A stretch of 64,000 nucleotides of DNA from Symbiodinium natans (GCA_905221605.1 CAJNDS010002146.1:310001-374000), one strand, 5' to 3'. Counted from the stretch's first letter, positions 42,050-52,799 are shown. Notes: generated from the sequence alone by a model not told the origin. Made by a program: numbers and translations.

Positions 42050-45000
42050 TCCTTTGCTGTCGTGCTTCATCCTCTTTTCTGCTGCTTCTTGCTGTTTCAA
42101 GCTGCGGGCCGGAGTGGTTCCCATCGCAGCTGCGGGACCCTCAGATGTCACGACATGGCACAACCCTGGACGCGTCGAGGGCATCGACACAGCGGTGTGC
42201 CCAACCGTGTGCCCAACCGTGTGCCCAACCCAGGCTCTATGTGCGTCCGAGAAGCCGACGCCCCTAAGCTTCTCACGCAACTCTTCGCTTAAAGTAGCAG
42301 CTAGGAAAGCAGGCGCTGCACAAGTGGATGAGGATCAAGGATTCAAACAACACATGATTTGCATGATTGTACAATCTCGTCTGATTGTATACAGAGTAGG
42401 GTGCTAACGTGCCATGTCTGTTGTTCTTGGATCCGAAGTCTCATCTGCAGTGCAGCTCAGCAGGGTGTAGTTTGCGTCGCGGTCAGAGAGATTCCCGAGG
42501 TAGTGCAGCGATTGCGTACATGTCTTTCTCTAAAAGAAGCCATTTGCTGTGTTCCTTTGCTCACACTTCACTTGGGACCCTCTCCTTTAGACTGAAAGAT
42601 GTACCGGCGACGTGTTTTGGGAGCCACGCTCAGCGAGGCTGGACGTGTTCGCGAAGCCCCGGAGTTTCCTCCGAGCCTTGAACGGCTCATAACAGCTCCA
42701 TGCAAGTCGATGACAAGCACAACAGAAAACACGACTTCGCATGGCACGGCCTTGCGCAGGCGGGGTCCCAAGCGCACCGCCCGCAGCTTCATGGATATGC
42801 CAGATCCTGCACCTGGCAGCACGCGTCACCGCGCCATGTTATTCGGCATTGCGCAAAGCTCATCCAGGAATGGAGGCCAACCTCTCCAGCGCTGGGCGAG
42901 CACTGCTGCTGCATCAGCAGACACTCCGTGTCTGCTGATGCAGCAGTGGTCGCAAACCGTCATTGGCAACTGCATCCACCTGCACAGACGAGGAATGGGA
43001 GAGCGTCGAGACCGTCGCCGAGGTGGAGGAGGACTGGCTGCTCCTGAACGTGCGCAGGTGACGTGCTGCCAAGCCATTTTTTCGAGAACAAATGGCTTGG
43101 CAGCACTTCGCAGCTGCACATTCAGGAGCAGCCAGTCGCTCGGATGACCCCAATGTTGTTGGTGCCAGATCCAGAATGCATCAGAATGCCGAAGCACTAC
43201 TGGAAGACACTAGAAGTCTAATGCCGTCTGAAGCCTCAATCCTGTACAAGCATGCCTTGTGGCCCTACACCCTGCAAGCCATCAGCAGCCCTGAGACGTA
43301 GGGTGCTCGCAAGTGCTTCTCTGCGTCACGCAGAAGTTCGGACAGGGCACAATGCCCTTGCAAATGGTGAATTCCGTCACGCAGGCGCTGGCGCACGAAG
43401 TGCTGCCGGCTGTGCCCAATGTTGACAATATTCGCCGGGATGGTGCCGAACTACGTGGCCTCAAATTAGATGCCTTGCGTTTAGGCCGTGTATTTGGTTG
43501 TTGGCGTTCAGGCGTCGTGGTAGCCTCGGCGTGTGGTGGTCGGGCTGGGCGAGTGGGGCGGGGGGGGGGGGTAGAGGCACCCCTCAAAACCCGAAAACCT
43601 TCCAAGACCCCCAAACCCTATAGATCCCAGATCCTTTCAACACAAGATAGGGTTTAGGAAGTTTTAGGGTTCAGCTGAAGTTCTGTAGTCTGCGTGGTGA
43701 GGGTTCCCCGCAAGCAACAGCCTACTTGTGAGAACGGTGGTTGTCATAGAGCCCCTTCTTCTCTCAGATTGTTCTGTAAACTGCAAGTTTTCAAGACCTC
43801 CAGGTTCAAAATTTTTGTTGGGTAAAGTCCTGAACCTGAAGCCCTTTAGGATATCAGACAGGTTCAGGAGAGGCGGACGCACACGGCGCTGGCGTCCCTT
43901 GGCTCAAAGCCGGTCGGTGGAGCGAGAGCCCTTGGGATGCTTCCTGTGATGGCGGCGAGCAAGGTGCAATGCTTGTACAACAAGTTCCACAGCATAGCGA
44001 CGGCTTGCTTTGACACTGCCTGTTTCTTAGGCGTGCGGAGGGAATCTTGTATTTTTTCAAGATCCTCTTAGGGTGGGCTGTAAGCGGCCCCCTGAGTGCC
44101 CCAAGGTTAACCTCTTTCCAATTTTCTCCAGGGGAACTGAGCCAGTAAGGCTTCAAGGGCTTCAAAAGCGAGGACTTTGTCGTGGTCGAGCTCCCTGCAA
44201 ACCGCGATTGCCAGGTGGAAGCGCCTCCACCGCCCCCGCGAAAAAGGCGGGATCGCGGAGAATGGGCTCAGTACAGCCCGGAAGACGATGAGTATGACAT
44301 GACAGCTGCCACGCGCTCACCTCAAAGTGGTGAGGAAGGCGTCGCTGACTTGCAGGTGGGTAGGAGGGCTTTTGTTGTTGTACGTATTGTTTCGTACGTA
44401 TGTAAGCACGGTTCTTTCTAAATGTAATGAAGAGGAAGGGGGACAGAAAGCAAAACCTACTCCGCCTACACACCAACATCCAACATAATCCTAAAAAGCT
44501 ACAGCACCCTCTGTTGCAGGCGGTGAACCAGATCCTGCACCTGGCAGGACGCGTCGCCGCGGGTGGAGAGCTACACGTTATCCGGCATTACGCAAAGCTC
44601 ATCCAGGAAATGGAGGCCAACCTCTCCAGCGCTGGGCGAGCACTGCTGCTGCATCAGCAGACACTCCGCGATGCCAACCATGGTCGAAAACCGTCATTGG
44701 CAACTGCATCCACCTGCACAGACGAGGAATGGGAGAGCGTCGAGACCGTCGTCGAGGTAGAGGAGGACTGGCTGCTCCTCAACGTGCGCATGTGAGGTGC
44801 TGCCATTTTTCGAGATGCGACCTGAAAGGGCTGGGCTGTTGCCCAGCTTTTCCGGGTGGGTACCTGACCCCAATGTTGTTGGTGGCAGATCCAGAAGGCC
44901 AAGGCACTATAGAAGCACTCTATGGAAGACACTAGTACCATACAACCATGCCTTCCGGCCCTAGACCATGTTCAGCCTTGTTCAGGCGTGCGATGCCCGT

Positions 45001-45124
45001 GTTTCTTTCCGTCACGCAGAAATTCGGACAGGGCACAATGCCCTTGCAAATGGTGAATTCCGTCACGCAGGCGCTGGTGCACGAAGTGCTGCCGGCTGTG
45101 CCCAATGTTGACAATATTCGTCTG
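41987..45124 (+). repeat. Tandem array unit 2 (3138 bp)
   Basis: Second copy of the X-A-Y-B unit. It is 13 bp longer than unit 1, mainly because its B block keeps an AATGTTGTTGGTGGCAGATC piece near 44871-44891 that unit 1 lost and that block A also has. The C-rich tract inside the coding exon is 6 bp shorter (two codons). High identity implies recent duplication or ongoing homogenisation. Confidence 0.95.
42800..43434 (+). pseudogene. Block A of unit 2: diverged exons 3-4 copy
   Basis: Counterpart of 39675-40309 at an offset of 3125 bp with the same premature stop and the same hairpins. It differs from unit 1 by very few bases, for example TTCGCAGC for TTCACAGC at about 43108. Confidence 0.8.
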
Positions 45125-45187
45125 GAAAACGCAAGAGCTGTGACAGATTTGCGACATTTTGCCAGCTTGAGGCTTGATGTGGCTTGA
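44167..45187 (+). CDS. Unknown three-exon gene, array copy 2
   Basis: Exons 44167-44355, 44520-44783 and 45020-45187 repeat the structure of the copy at 41044-42049 with the same phase-0 GT-AG introns. Exon 1 lacks two codons (QP) of the proline stretch, an in-frame loss. The few other differences are mostly conservative (Ala to Val in TQALVHEV, Val to Ala in NARAV). Both copies stay open, which argues that the gene is or recently was functional. Function unknown. Confidence 0.7.
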
Positions 45188-45938
45188 TCCTTTGCTGTCG
45201 TGCTTCATCCTCTTTTCTGCTGCTTCTTGCTGTTTCAAGCTGCGGGCCGGAGTGGTTCCCATCGCAGCTGCGGGACCCTCAGATGTCACGACATGGCACA
45301 ACCCTGGACGCGTCGAGGGCATCGACACAGCGGTGTGCCCAACCGTGTGCCCAACCGTGTGCCCAACCCAGGCTCTATGTGCGTCCGAGAAGCCGACGCC
45401 CCTAAGCTTCTCACGCAACTCTTCGCTTAAAGTAGCAGCTAGGAAAGCAGGCGCTGCACAAGTGGATGAGGATCAAGGATTCAAACAACACATGATTTGC
45501 ATGATTGTACAATCTCGTCTGATTGTATACAGAGTAGGGTGCTAACGTGCCATGTCTGTTGTTCTTGGATCCGAAGTCTCATCTGCAGTGCAGCTCAGCA
45601 GGGTGTAGTTTGCGTCGCGGTCAGAGAGATTCCCGAGGTAGTGCAGCGATTGCGTACATGTCTTTCTCTAAAAGAAGCCATTTATTGTGTTCCTTTGCTC
45701 ACACTTCACTTGGGACCCTCTCCTTTAGACTGAAAGATGTACCGGCGACGTGTTTTGGGAGCCACGCTCAGCGAGGCTGGACGTGTTCGCGAAGCCCCGG
45801 AGTTTCCTCCGAGCCTTGAACGGCTCATAACAGCTCCATGCAAGTCGATGACAAGCACAACAGAAAACACGACTTCGCATGGCACGGCCTTGCGCAGGCG
45901 GGGTCCCAAGCGCACCGCCCGCAGCTTCATGGATATGC
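45125..45938 (+). repeat. Tandem array unit 3, partial (X block only)
   Basis: Third copy of block X. Identity stops at 45938, exactly where block A starts in units 1 and 2. After this point the frame continues into different text (EPAEKALPCLDSTNVHHIP), which is probably the ancestral continuation of X before block A was joined to it. Confidence 0.9.
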
Positions 45939-47580
45939 GGCGGAGCCAGCTGAGAAGGCCCTTCCCTGTTTGGATTCCACCAATGTCCACCACATTCCAC
46001 CTCCCCTAAAAGAACAAAAGCTTCCGCAGAGGCTGTGCTTTGTGACAGTAGCGGCCCCGCAGCCAACGTGAAGAGCTGCACTGGAGGAGGCTCCTCTGAT
46101 GTGCGGTCGCATTCGCTCTTGCTTGGGCTCTACCACGCGCTCTGGTTTCTAAGGTTTCTAAGGGTATTCGTTGTCTTCGGACAGCATCCCTCTGGCCGCT
46201 TCAAGGATCACCGAGTAGCACTCGGAGCCGTTGCTCGACCGTGAGCGCCAAGTCGTGGAGAAGCTTTGGGCCTCTGACTCGGTTGCCTGGTCAATGCCCC
46301 CGTAGCGTCCCTGTCCTTTTGCGGCCTTCGAAACTCTAGATATCACTAGATGGTTTGCGTATGTCTGCGTCAGCGTCAAGGTGCGGTGCAAGCTGTGCCG
46401 ATCAGAAGCCAGGTGCTTCTACTGACCTGGTTGCTCAGATGTTCAAAGGCCAACGCCGCTTCCGCCGACCTTTAGACTCGAAGGAAGGGCTCCTCCGGGT
46501 ACACTTCTGGCTCTTTTTTTTGAGGGCTGGGAATCGTACATTTTCTTCTTGCTTCCGAGGCTCTTACTGGCAGAGCATGGGAGGGCAATCGACTTGAGAG
46601 AAGTATCCCCTGAACACTTGACGAGTCATGCAGGGGCAGCGAAGACGCAGCGAAAGCAAGTGCGGAGGAGAGCACGCTGGCGGGCTGCAAGTCATGGCAT
46701 GCCCAACCATGAGAGTTTTCCACAGGAGTCGTGGCTTGTCAAGGGGTCCTAGGAAGCATCAGCGAAGTCTCCGTATCCTGGGAGAAACCTGCAAAAGTGC
46801 TTGCACGGTGCCTCCACCCTTGTGGTGTTATTGCTCTCTCTTTTTCCCTGTTCTGCCTCTTCATCCCATCACATGTCATGGCCCCGTTTCCCTTCTTCAT
46901 ACCGCATTTGATTTGACGGTGTCCAACATCATGATGGCTCCTTTGGACGGCGCGGGGTTCCTTACGTCATTGTTGTGCCGCCAGGATGTTGCATCGCTTG
47001 CACCGCTGCATGGCCCGATCTGGTCTAGAGCTAAGAACACGCATGGGTTGAAGGATCAGAAGAACCTTGTCACGCAGCAATGGATGTAGAAATATGCACT
47101 TGCTAGGCCCTGCTAGGCTCTTCTGACTCTTCTGAGCTTTGAGGTGTGGTGGCATTCTCCTTCTCGGCATCGGCTCTCCAGAGAAGGGTGGGCTCTTTCG
47201 CGCAGCTGGACGAGGCAGCCCTATCCCAACATTGCCGGGGTCGCACTGAGTCATACTTGTACCAGGGCGGGAGGTATTTACCAGCACGTGTGTCAAAGAA
47301 CAGAACAGTCCTCGTCACGAAACAGGTCTCAAAGTTCAAGAGTCGTCGTGGCGCAGATCGACCGTCAGGAGCAGGCATCGGGAACAAACGTGAGCATTAA
47401 CTTGCTAGGAGTATCAGAAGCTGATGCTCTGTATGTGTGTCAGGCAACTCTTTGTCTTCGACATGCAGGCCCATAGCACTCCGTTCAGTGGCTTTCTTGG
47501 CTAGCAGTGCAGTGAGAGTCCTGGCTTTCAGGTTAGTGAGCAGCTCAGTGCGTGTGTTGCTCAGAATTGCTTCGCTCCAG
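45939..47580. other. Array flank; no firmly assigned gene
   Basis: From 45838 to 46071 one frame (HRPQLHGYAAEPAEKALPC...) reads out of block X and has protein-like texture. At 46360-46500 and 47250-47390 (SYLYQGGRYLPARVSKNRTV) short coding-like pieces occur. None has a recognised motif. They could be exons of a gene continuing to the exon at 47581. Confidence 0.35.
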
Positions 47581-47814
47581 GAGGAGAGGGAGAGGGTGGG
47601 AGAGAGGGACCCGATCGCGTTTCGGCACGGTCCCGTTTTGGGGGCTATGCTCACAGAGAGAGGGAAGGTTTTCAACCCGAACTCTCTGGGGCAGGTTTAT
47701 GGTTGTGAGTTTTTTGAGAGCGATGCCGAGGGAGAAGCGGAAGAAGACATTTCGGGTTTCCGGCTTTGTTGGTGCGGCCAAGAGTTTCCTGCGTCGTGGA
47801 TAGAGCTCATTCAG
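47581..47814 (+). CDS. Candidate internal exon of an unknown gene
   Basis: The piece starts after GCTCCAG and ends at ATTCAG|GTTCAT, is 234 bp (78 codons, phase 0) and has no stop. It reads EERERVGERDPIAFRHGPVL, a middle AMLTERGKVFNPNSLGQVYG, then an acidic FFESDAEGEAEEDISG and GFRLCWCGQEFPASWIELIQ. The clean borders and codon texture favour a real exon. No family is recognised. Confidence 0.45.
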
Positions 47815-48270
47815 GTTCATACCTGGTGCACTTGGCTGCTCTTCTCTCAATCCTCTTGCAGACGGTCCAGGAGGCTTTGACCTTGGCTGTCCTGATTTCG
47901 GTCGGGTATCAGTAGCTCATGTCGACTCATGTCCAAGAATCTAAAGGCAGCTCGTTCACCAAGAGAGTGCTCGGTTCTTTGAAGGTAATCGGAGAATCAC
48001 CTTTACGGCGTTCGCTAGTCGCCGCTGCCAGTTCAGACCTCAGCGGGCACCAACGGCCTCAAAGCTGTTCGATCCATTGCCATCATGTCTTTAAACACGG
48101 ACATGAATTAGTCAGATGTATGGGTTTCTGCATGCAAACCAAACGTCCTTTTGTAAAAGTCAGCTTCAAGCACTGGCTGCAACTCAAGCGCGACGCCATT
48201 CAAGCACTGGCGATTCAAGCACCCGAGCGGTCCAATCACTGCCGATTGAAGCTCGAATCCTTGATCAATC

Positions 48271-48606
48271 TGTTTCGGATCCTGCACAAGGATGACACGC
48301 ACACTCAAGAAGTGTACAAGATGACACGCACACTCGAGAAGTGTACAAGATGACACGCACACTCGAGAAGTGTACCGCCATTCGACATGGCTCAAGTGCG
48401 ACAAAAGATCGCCGAGGGTGTGGGTTTTTGAGGGAAGGATTGGGGTTGAGGTTCGTCCATGCTTGTAGTGCATGTAAGCTATGCAATCTACTTACGACCC
48501 TCTTGATGACGTACCTATTCAGTTTCGTAGATCTCCTGCTCCTAGTCATTATTCGTTGGTTCCTACTACCCCTTCTACCAACCCTCAAGCTCATAACCTC
48601 CAAGAG
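48271..48606 (+). repeat. 5' LTR (336 bp)
   Basis: Begins TGTTTCGGATCC and ends CCTCCAAGAG. Contains three tandem units of about 29 bp (GATGACACGCACACTCGAGA + AGTGTACAA) at 48290-48375, each with a near-palindrome around CTCGAG, a plausible regulatory block. Its end and the following bases form TCATAACCTC-CAA-GAGGTTATGA, a short hairpin at the LTR/primer-site border. Confidence 0.88.
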
Positions 48607-49166
48607 GTTATGACGCCCAAATTCACGCTTGCTGCGTGACTTCGTGGAAGGTGGCCGGGACTCAAGAAGCTTGCAGCTGCAGGACCTGGTGATGGAGCAT
48701 TCTTGGGGGTTGCCGGGAACTGGGGGGACTGCCTGGACCAAAAGGCACGAGATGCTATGGAGATGCTATGGGGGCGGTCTGGACTCTGGGGCGGCCTGGC
48801 CATGGGTGGTGTCACTTAGGTTGCCTGGTGGTTGCTGGTCTTGGGCAGCACGGGGCATGCTAGCGCTGTGGGCGGCACAAGAGGCGTGGCAGCTACAGCA
48901 GCGTGCTATTAACAGGGATGGCTGGGCGCCTAACAGTCGGTGCGGTGGCTCAAGCCCGACGGCCTGGTCGACAGGTTGGGGGGAGCTGCAGCGGGGGAGC
49001 ACTCCATCCCTGCGTGTTGGAGTGGGGGGAGTGCGTAGTGAGCTGCAGCCCTTAAGGCGCCTTGCCGGCGTGCGTCCTTACCCCACCGCACACTCTACTT
49101 GTGAGTGTTGGGGCGGGCAAGGGGTGGGCATATTGTACTGACCAGGTATAAGGTCAAACAGAGGTT
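48607..49166 (+). other. LTR element leader, G-rich
   Basis: The 5' leader between LTR and Gag is G-rich and shows no convincing protein motif, although a 170-codon frame crosses it (48629-49141). It is bounded by near-identical copies of GAGGTTATGA(C)GCCCAA at 48604 and 49161. The second copy contains the Gag ATG. Confidence 0.6.
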
Positions 49167-52100
49167 ATGAGCCCAAGGGCTCCCAGCACCACTCCGCATC
49201 AACAAGCAGCAGCAGCAGCATTAGCTTCAGCAGAGCTGCAGCAATCCCCTGTCGTGACCTTCAGGCAGATGACCCAGATCCAGATGCCGGCAGATGCACT
49301 GAGATCCTTCGCAACTAGCATCTCCGACGACATTTCTTTTGCAGCTGACATCCAGGCGGCTATGATTGAACTGTCCTCCAGGGTGCAGTATCGGACCGAA
49401 GTGCTTGCTACAGCTTTGGAGAATGTTGGTCAGACAGTCAACGGCGTGCAGGAGGGCTATGGAAACATGGTCCGTGGTATGGAGAAGCTTCATGCCGACC
49501 TGCAGAGACAGCAAGAAGTCATCCAAGGCTTGGTGGATGCCAAAGCTAGAGGTGATATGGAAGTGCGCGCAACAATGGAACAGATGAGGAATGAGGTGAA
49601 GCAGAGCTTGGAAATGCAAGTCCAGGATCACGCAAGTCACCAGCGGGAGTTGAATGGATTCCTGCAACGGGAGGCAGCCATGAGTGCCAAGATGGAAATG
49701 CTTGAAGCACAGGTTGCCAAACTTCGGGACCTCATGAAAGCCCAGGACATCAGATTGAACTGCCAGGCGGAAGCCCTGCAGCAGACCGTAGCCGGGCAGA
49801 CTGGGGCGTCGCGTTCAGCCACAGGTGATATGCTAGTGGAAGAACTTCGGGCTCGGGTGGACAGCTTGAGCAATCAGACAAGTCATGTGGCAGAGGCCGC
49901 AGAGACCTTGCTAGCCAGGGTGACCATGATCGAAGAAGATTCTTGGAAGGAGGCAGTTCAGGAGGAGTTGGGACAACTGAGGCAAGACATGGACGTGTTG
50001 GCGGAAGGTGCTAACGACCGTGCTGCTCATTTCCCTTTGACCCCGGACGCTTACTGCCAGGAAGCGAGTGGTCAGCCGCAGTTCGACGCCGACGAGGCCG
50101 AGAATGAATGGTGGGGTTGGCAGGGCAACAACAGGGAGAAGATGGACAATCACTATGCGTGGCGTGAAGACCCTGGGTGCCAGAATCCTTGGGGACTCAC
50201 GCCGCCGCCGGGGCTGGTGTGTGAGGAAGTTGGCCATCCTGGCCGGCAAACTCCTACGTTCCCGGGGCTGGTGCGCGGAGAAGATGGCCAATGTGGTCAG
50301 AGTGCGCCTACAGACTCGGGGATGGTGCGCGGGGAAGATGGCCAGCATGGTCATAGTGCGCCCGCAGGCGCGGGGCTGGTGCGCGGGGAAGATGGACAGC
50401 GTGGTCAGAGCGCGCCTTCAGGCTCGGGGCTGGTGCGTGGAGAAGAAGGCCATGTTGGTCCGGCTGCGCCAACATCGCCGGGGCTGGTGCGTGGAGGACG
50501 TGAGACGAGCGAGAAATCTAGACAAGATGATCGCATGGAAACCGACAAGGAGCAGTGGAAGGTGCTGACGGACATCCCAAACTTTGACTTCTCAGGCAAA
50601 ACTCCGTGGGAGCTGGGAATGTCTTATTCCACTTGGAAACGTCAACTGTGTACGGTTGCGGGAACAGCGTCTGGGAAGTTCCAATCTTTTGTGGAAGCTT
50701 GTGTGGCCGAAGCAGAGATGAGATACCAGTGCAAAGCTCAGGACCGGGAGATGCCCGCCCTGGGCTCCTACAGCCGTTACCCTTCGGGATATGCAGGACG
50801 ACTTGTGGTGCAATTGCTAAGAGTGCTCCCAGAGAGGATCACTGCTCCAGCTATGGAGATGACAAGTTCAGCCAATGAGATCCACCCCGTGCAGATCTTG
50901 GAGGAGTTAAGTGGCCAGGTGCAACCAGGAGGTTGCTCAGAGCAAACGAGCTTGACCAAGTTCATACGCTCTCTTGAGCCGGCTGGTTCAGCAACCGAGG
51001 CGGTTCAGGTGCTACGCCGGTGGAAACTGGCTCGCTCCAGGATCCAGAGCCTAGGGTTGCCGGAAGCGGCGCCGTTTGAGCTGCTCAAGGGTCTCCAAAC
51101 CCTTATTGCCAGGCTAGAAAAGAAGCATGATTCACTGAGGACAAGGATGTCTCTTTGCAGATTGGACACGTCGATACAGCTGGGAAAGGCTCAGGGTGTC
51201 GAACTCATGCTGGAGAATATCGAGAAAGAACTCCGATTGTTGTCGGCGGACGAGTACTCGAAGAGCAACACCTCAGGCGAGCATGAGATCAGCTTGGCGA
51301 ACAAAGGTAAAGGAAAGGGATTCAAAGGCAAGGGCAAGGATGGAACCAAAGGGGTCAAGGGCCAAGAGGACAAGAAGAAGATCCCGTGTCCGTTCCTACA
51401 GAAGGGCAGTTGTTCCTTCGGAGATCGCTGTTACTACAAGCATCCTGACGCATCGCACCAACCTCCGCCTACGAATCCCAAGACAGATGCTCAGAGGAAG
51501 AAAATTCCGTGTCGGAACCACAAGAAGGGCACGTGCAAATTTGGGGACAAGTGCCGATATCTTCATGAGGATGCAGCTACAGCCAAAGCAGCAGCCAAAG
51601 CCAGTGGAACCCTGATGGGAGTGGAGAAGGGAGCAGCAGCAAAAGCCAAAGCTTCAGCCGCAGTTCCCAAGGCCTCGTCGGTGGTGTTGGCAAGTGTGTG
51701 CAAGATGGCTCGCTCAGATCTTCTAGAGGATGAGAATTCTCCATCGAGCTCCGATTCAGAGATGACTCATATCAGCGAGGCTGCGTCAGATGAATCCACA
51801 GCAAGCTATGCGAGACAGAGCCAGGATGAGTTCTCAGAGGAGGAGTTTCTTGACACAGGTCCTCAGAGAAATCCCTTGTGGAAACTTCACATGAGGCCGG
51901 ACGAGTTCTTGGAGTGGCAGAGAGGACAGATCATGTCGGCGCCGAGGGATTTCCAGATGGAAACAGACGGCCTGGACGTAGCGGTGGGGGTAATGGTCAA
52001 CGTTGCTCACTTGGACCAAGGACTCCCAGCATATAACATTCCAATTGATGAAGAACAAGAGATAGTGTCGGTGCATGACGTGTTGATCATGTGTGAGGAC

Positions 52101-52319
52101 AATGTTGCAAGGCCCGGAGTCATTGCATGGCTGTTAGATCTTGGCCCCTCGCGAAATGAACTTTTCTTGGCTGCGATTGAGAGCCCTCGTCCTCCGAAAG
52201 TACGCCAATCCAGAGCGACAGGATCCCAGGATCCGTTGCCCGCAGAACACATGAGGCCCCAATCCGGGGATCCTTATTCCGAGGACCTTTTGAGTGTTTC
52301 GGATCCTGCACAAGGATGA
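49167..52319 (+). CDS. Gag-like protein with two CCCH zinc fingers and a protease remnant
   Basis: An intact 1050-residue frame starting at the ATG at 49167. Residues about 60-290 are long coiled coils (EKLHADLQRQQEVIQGLVDA is typical). Residues 348-443 hold five 18-residue repeats with core GLVRGEDGQRGQSAP. Residues 455-700 are a helical, capsid-like region (WELGMSYSTWKRQL; LRVLPERI; RRWKLARSRIQSLGLPE). A Lys/Gly-rich stretch leads to two CX7CX5CX3H fingers (C741-H759, C782-H800), which would bind element RNA. The C-terminal part is acidic, then reads AWLLDLGPSRNEL at about 986-998, which looks like the start of an aspartic protease (LLDSGAS) with Ser-Gly-Ala altered. The protein then ends within the 3' LTR. 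The element thus seems to have lost pol just after the protease site, leaving a functional-looking Gag. Confidence 0.8.
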   Translation: MSPRAPSTTPHQQAAAAALASAELQQSPVVTFRQMTQIQMPADALRSFATSISDDISFAADIQAAMIELSSRVQYRTEVLATALENVGQTVNGVQEGYGNMVRGMEKLHADLQRQQEVIQGLVDAKARGDMEVRATMEQMRNEVKQSLEMQVQDHASHQRELNGFLQREAAMSAKMEMLEAQVAKLRDLMKAQDIRLNCQAEALQQTVAGQTGASRSATGDMLVEELRARVDSLSNQTSHVAEAAETLLARVTMIEEDSWKEAVQEELGQLRQDMDVLAEGANDRAAHFPLTPDAYCQEASGQPQFDADEAENEWWGWQGNNREKMDNHYAWREDPGCQNPWGLTPPPGLVCEEVGHPGRQTPTFPGLVRGEDGQCGQSAPTDSGMVRGEDGQHGHSAPAGAGLVRGEDGQRGQSAPSGSGLVRGEEGHVGPAAPTSPGLVRGGRETSEKSRQDDRMETDKEQWKVLTDIPNFDFSGKTPWELGMSYSTWKRQLCTVAGTASGKFQSFVEACVAEAEMRYQCKAQDREMPALGSYSRYPSGYAGRLVVQLLRVLPERITAPAMEMTSSANEIHPVQILEELSGQVQPGGCSEQTSLTKFIRSLEPAGSATEAVQVLRRWKLARSRIQSLGLPEAAPFELLKGLQTLIARLEKKHDSLRTRMSLCRLDTSIQLGKAQGVELMLENIEKELRLLSADEYSKSNTSGEHEISLANKGKGKGFKGKGKDGTKGVKGQEDKKKIPCPFLQKGSCSFGDRCYYKHPDASHQPPPTNPKTDAQRKKIPCRNHKKGTCKFGDKCRYLHEDAATAKAAAKASGTLMGVEKGAAAKAKASAAVPKASSVVLASVCKMARSDLLEDENSPSSSDSEMTHISEAASDESTASYARQSQDEFSEEEFLDTGPQRNPLWKLHMRPDEFLEWQRGQIMSAPRDFQMETDGLDVAVGVMVNVAHLDQGLPAYNIPIDEEQEIVSVHDVLIMCEDNVARPGVIAWLLDLGPSRNELFLAAIESPRPPKVRQSRATGSQDPLPAEHMRPQSGDPYSEDLLSVSDPAQG

Positions 52320-52630
52320 CACGCACACTCAAGAAGTGTACAAGATGACACGCACACTCGAGAAGTGTACAAGATGACACGCACACTCGAGAAGTGTACC
52401 GCCATTCGACATGGCTCAAGTGCGACAAAAGATCGCCGAGGGTGTGGGTTTTTGAGGGAAGGATTGGGGTTGAGGTTCGTCCATGCTTGTAGTGCATGTA
52501 AGCTATGCAATCTACTTACGACCCTCTTGATGACGTACCTATTCAGTTTCGTAGATCTCCTGCTCCTAGTCATTATTCGTTGGTTCCTACTACCCCTTCT
52601 ACCAACCCTCAAGCTCATAACCTCCAAGAG
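52295..52630 (+). repeat. 3' LTR (336 bp)
   Basis: Same length and, by eye, same sequence as the 5' LTR, including the three 29-bp units. The Gag frame runs 25 bases into it and uses its TGA at 52317-52319 as the stop. The flank (ACAATCATACGG) carries the probable target duplication CAATC. Confidence 0.88.
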
Positions 52631-52639
52631 ACAATCATA

Positions 52640-52760
52640 CGGGGTTCAAGCCCCAGTGATGCACAATTCTCGATTTAAAGTGTTTCTGATTCAAGCACCG
52701 CCGATTCAAGCACGTGCGGTTCAAACGCACTTCAAGCGCTGGCGTTTTCGGCCCCCCTAC
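52640..52760. repeat. ATTCAAGCAC short repeats flanking the LTR element
   Basis: GATTCAAGCACCGCCGATTC and related units occur after the 3' LTR, and matching units (CTTCAAGCACTGG, GATTCAAGCACCC) lie before the 5' LTR at 48160-48260. The retrotransposon evidently inserted into a pre-existing run of this repeat. Confidence 0.65.
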
Positions 52761-52799
52761 CATCCCAACGAATTCCGACTCATTAGAAATTTGGGCCGC

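Larger units (their letters stand above)
48271..52630 (+). mobile_element. Young non-autonomous LTR retrotransposon with Gag only
   Basis: Two direct repeats of 336 bp (48271-48606 and 52295-52630) that I could not distinguish by eye flank a 3.7-kb interior with one long Gag frame. There is no reverse transcriptase, integrase or RNase H. The target duplication is probably CAATC: it directly precedes the 5' LTR and follows the 3' LTR one base downstream. The first base pairs after the 5' LTR, GAGGTTATGA, are complementary to a Met-tRNA anticodon arm (CTCATAA loop), a half-tRNA primer like that of Drosophila copia. Identical LTRs mean recent insertion, which requires pol from another element. 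Confidence 0.85.

Noticed and set aside
48375-48420. Relic dinoflagellate spliced-leader sequence in the LTR (GCCATTcgacaTGGCTCAAG)
   Set aside because: The match to the spliced leader is interrupted by five bases and lacks the 5' part. It is present only because it is in the LTR, so chance similarity is more likely.
48629-49141. 170-codon frame in the leader of the LTR element
   Set aside because: Gly/Trp-rich composition reflects the G-rich leader. There is no motif, and the Gag ATG follows independently.
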